From positions 1 to 15,371 of the forward strand of contig CANNTZ010000059.1 in NCBI GenBank assembly GCA_947522735.1: a DNA stretch of 15,371 nucleotides, read 5' to 3'. The notes beneath the pieces are model-generated. The model saw nothing but the letters and a program-made list of their open reading frames with translations. It ran no database searches and was not told the DNA's origin. Made by a program: the position numbers and the translations under genes. Positions 15,118 to 15,371 of this stretch are shown here, in pieces. Position 1 is the stretch's first letter. Every line of letters begins with the position of its first letter. The DNA comes from an uncultured Oscillospiraceae bacterium (GTDB lineage Bacteria; Bacillota; Clostridia; Oscillospirales; Ruminococcaceae).

Positions 15118-15330
15118 TTACGAGTTTTTTTCGACCTCAAAAATCACCCACACTCTTTGCCGGGCCTTGTAATCTAACGGTTTTCGTTTAGATTCTGTGA
15201 TGCCCGGTATTTTGATTCTTTGTAGTATCCATATTTTCAGCCCCGTACGATGGCTTGTTATCATATGGGTATCACCGCCGATAGCGATCCATTCCGGTTT
15301 TTCGTGGATAGTATCCGGTGGCTTTAGCAA
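15118..15330 (-). CDS. Possible 70-residue protein of unknown function
   Basis: A minus-strand frame from TTG 15330 encodes 70 residues of natural-looking composition (EKPEWIAIGGDTHMITSH, then LKIWILQRIKIPGI, ending VWVIFEVEKN), mixed charged and beta-like, with no membrane segment. I recognise no family. A possible promoter lies just upstream (15342-15370), but it would leave a leader of only a few bases and there is no clear ribosome site. It may be a leaderless gene, a later start (Met23), or another fragment in this debris region. A 39-codon frame on the + strand (15058-15177) overlaps its end and is less convincing. Confidence 0.3.
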   Translation of the reverse strand: MLKPPDTIHEKPEWIAIGGDTHMITSHRTGLKIWILQRIKIPGITESKRKPLDYKARQRVWVIFEVEKNS

Positions 15331-15341
15331 ACCGCGAGACT

Positions 15342-15370
15342 ATTGTAGCATATCTGCGTGATTGACGCAA
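15342..15370 (-). promoter_or_regulatory. Possible promoter for the small minus-strand frame
   Basis: On the minus strand TTGCGT (15370-15365) and TACAAT (15347-15342) are 17 bases apart, and TGC before TACAAT gives an extended -10 motif. The -35 box is poor. Confidence 0.4.
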
Positions 15371-15371
15371 G

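Overview
The window looks like a chromosomal segment from a GC-rich member of the Clostridia (Bacillota). The evidence is strong AGGAGG-type ribosome binding sites, sigma-A type promoters with 17-base spacers, a tRNA-responsive T-box leader in front of a methionyl-tRNA synthetase gene, a lipoprotein-type sugar-binding protein, and tyrosine-tailed bacterial kinases. The species cannot be named from the sequence.

Region 1 (1-5086, + strand) is one tight run of genes entering from the left edge. It holds two tandem polysaccharide co-polymerase/tyrosine autokinases (BY-kinases), the first cut at its 5' end, each ending in a glycine-tyrosine tail with ten tyrosines. They are followed by a small S24/S26 signal-peptidase-like protein with a Ser/His motif pair and by a complete half-size ABC exporter. 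The kinases point to control of exopolysaccharide or capsule chain length. The peptidase-exporter pair points to export and processing of an unidentified peptide. About 240 bases after the exporter hold only short or decayed frames, and a strong bidirectional terminator (5087-5133) ends the run.

Region 2 (5157-7412, - strand) is metG with a complete T-box leader: consensus promoter, probable AUG specifier, T-box sequence and terminator. Its terminator end converges on region 1 and its promoter end diverges from region 3.

Region 3 (7487-9936, + strand) holds a polytopic membrane protein of unknown function and a compact cytoplasmic GH78-like glycosidase (alpha-L-rhamnosidase family), closed by a terminator.

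Region 4 (9937-14542, + strand) starts with about 650 bases of non-coding DNA carrying two tandem promoters. It is followed by a complete monosaccharide ABC importer of the ChvE-MmsA-MmsB (GguA/GguB) type. A very stable UUCG-capped hairpin lies between the binding-protein gene and the ATPase gene, and a perfect 15-bp terminator ends the operon. Together with the GH78 enzyme this suggests uptake and use of plant or host sugars, although the two are separate transcription units.

Region 5 (14543-15371) is an AT-richer tail of gene debris: a minus-strand fragment resembling the core-binding domain of a tyrosine recombinase, a plus-strand fragment interrupted by an in-frame TAG, a terminator, and a possible small minus-strand gene. 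It looks like the decayed edge of a mobile element.
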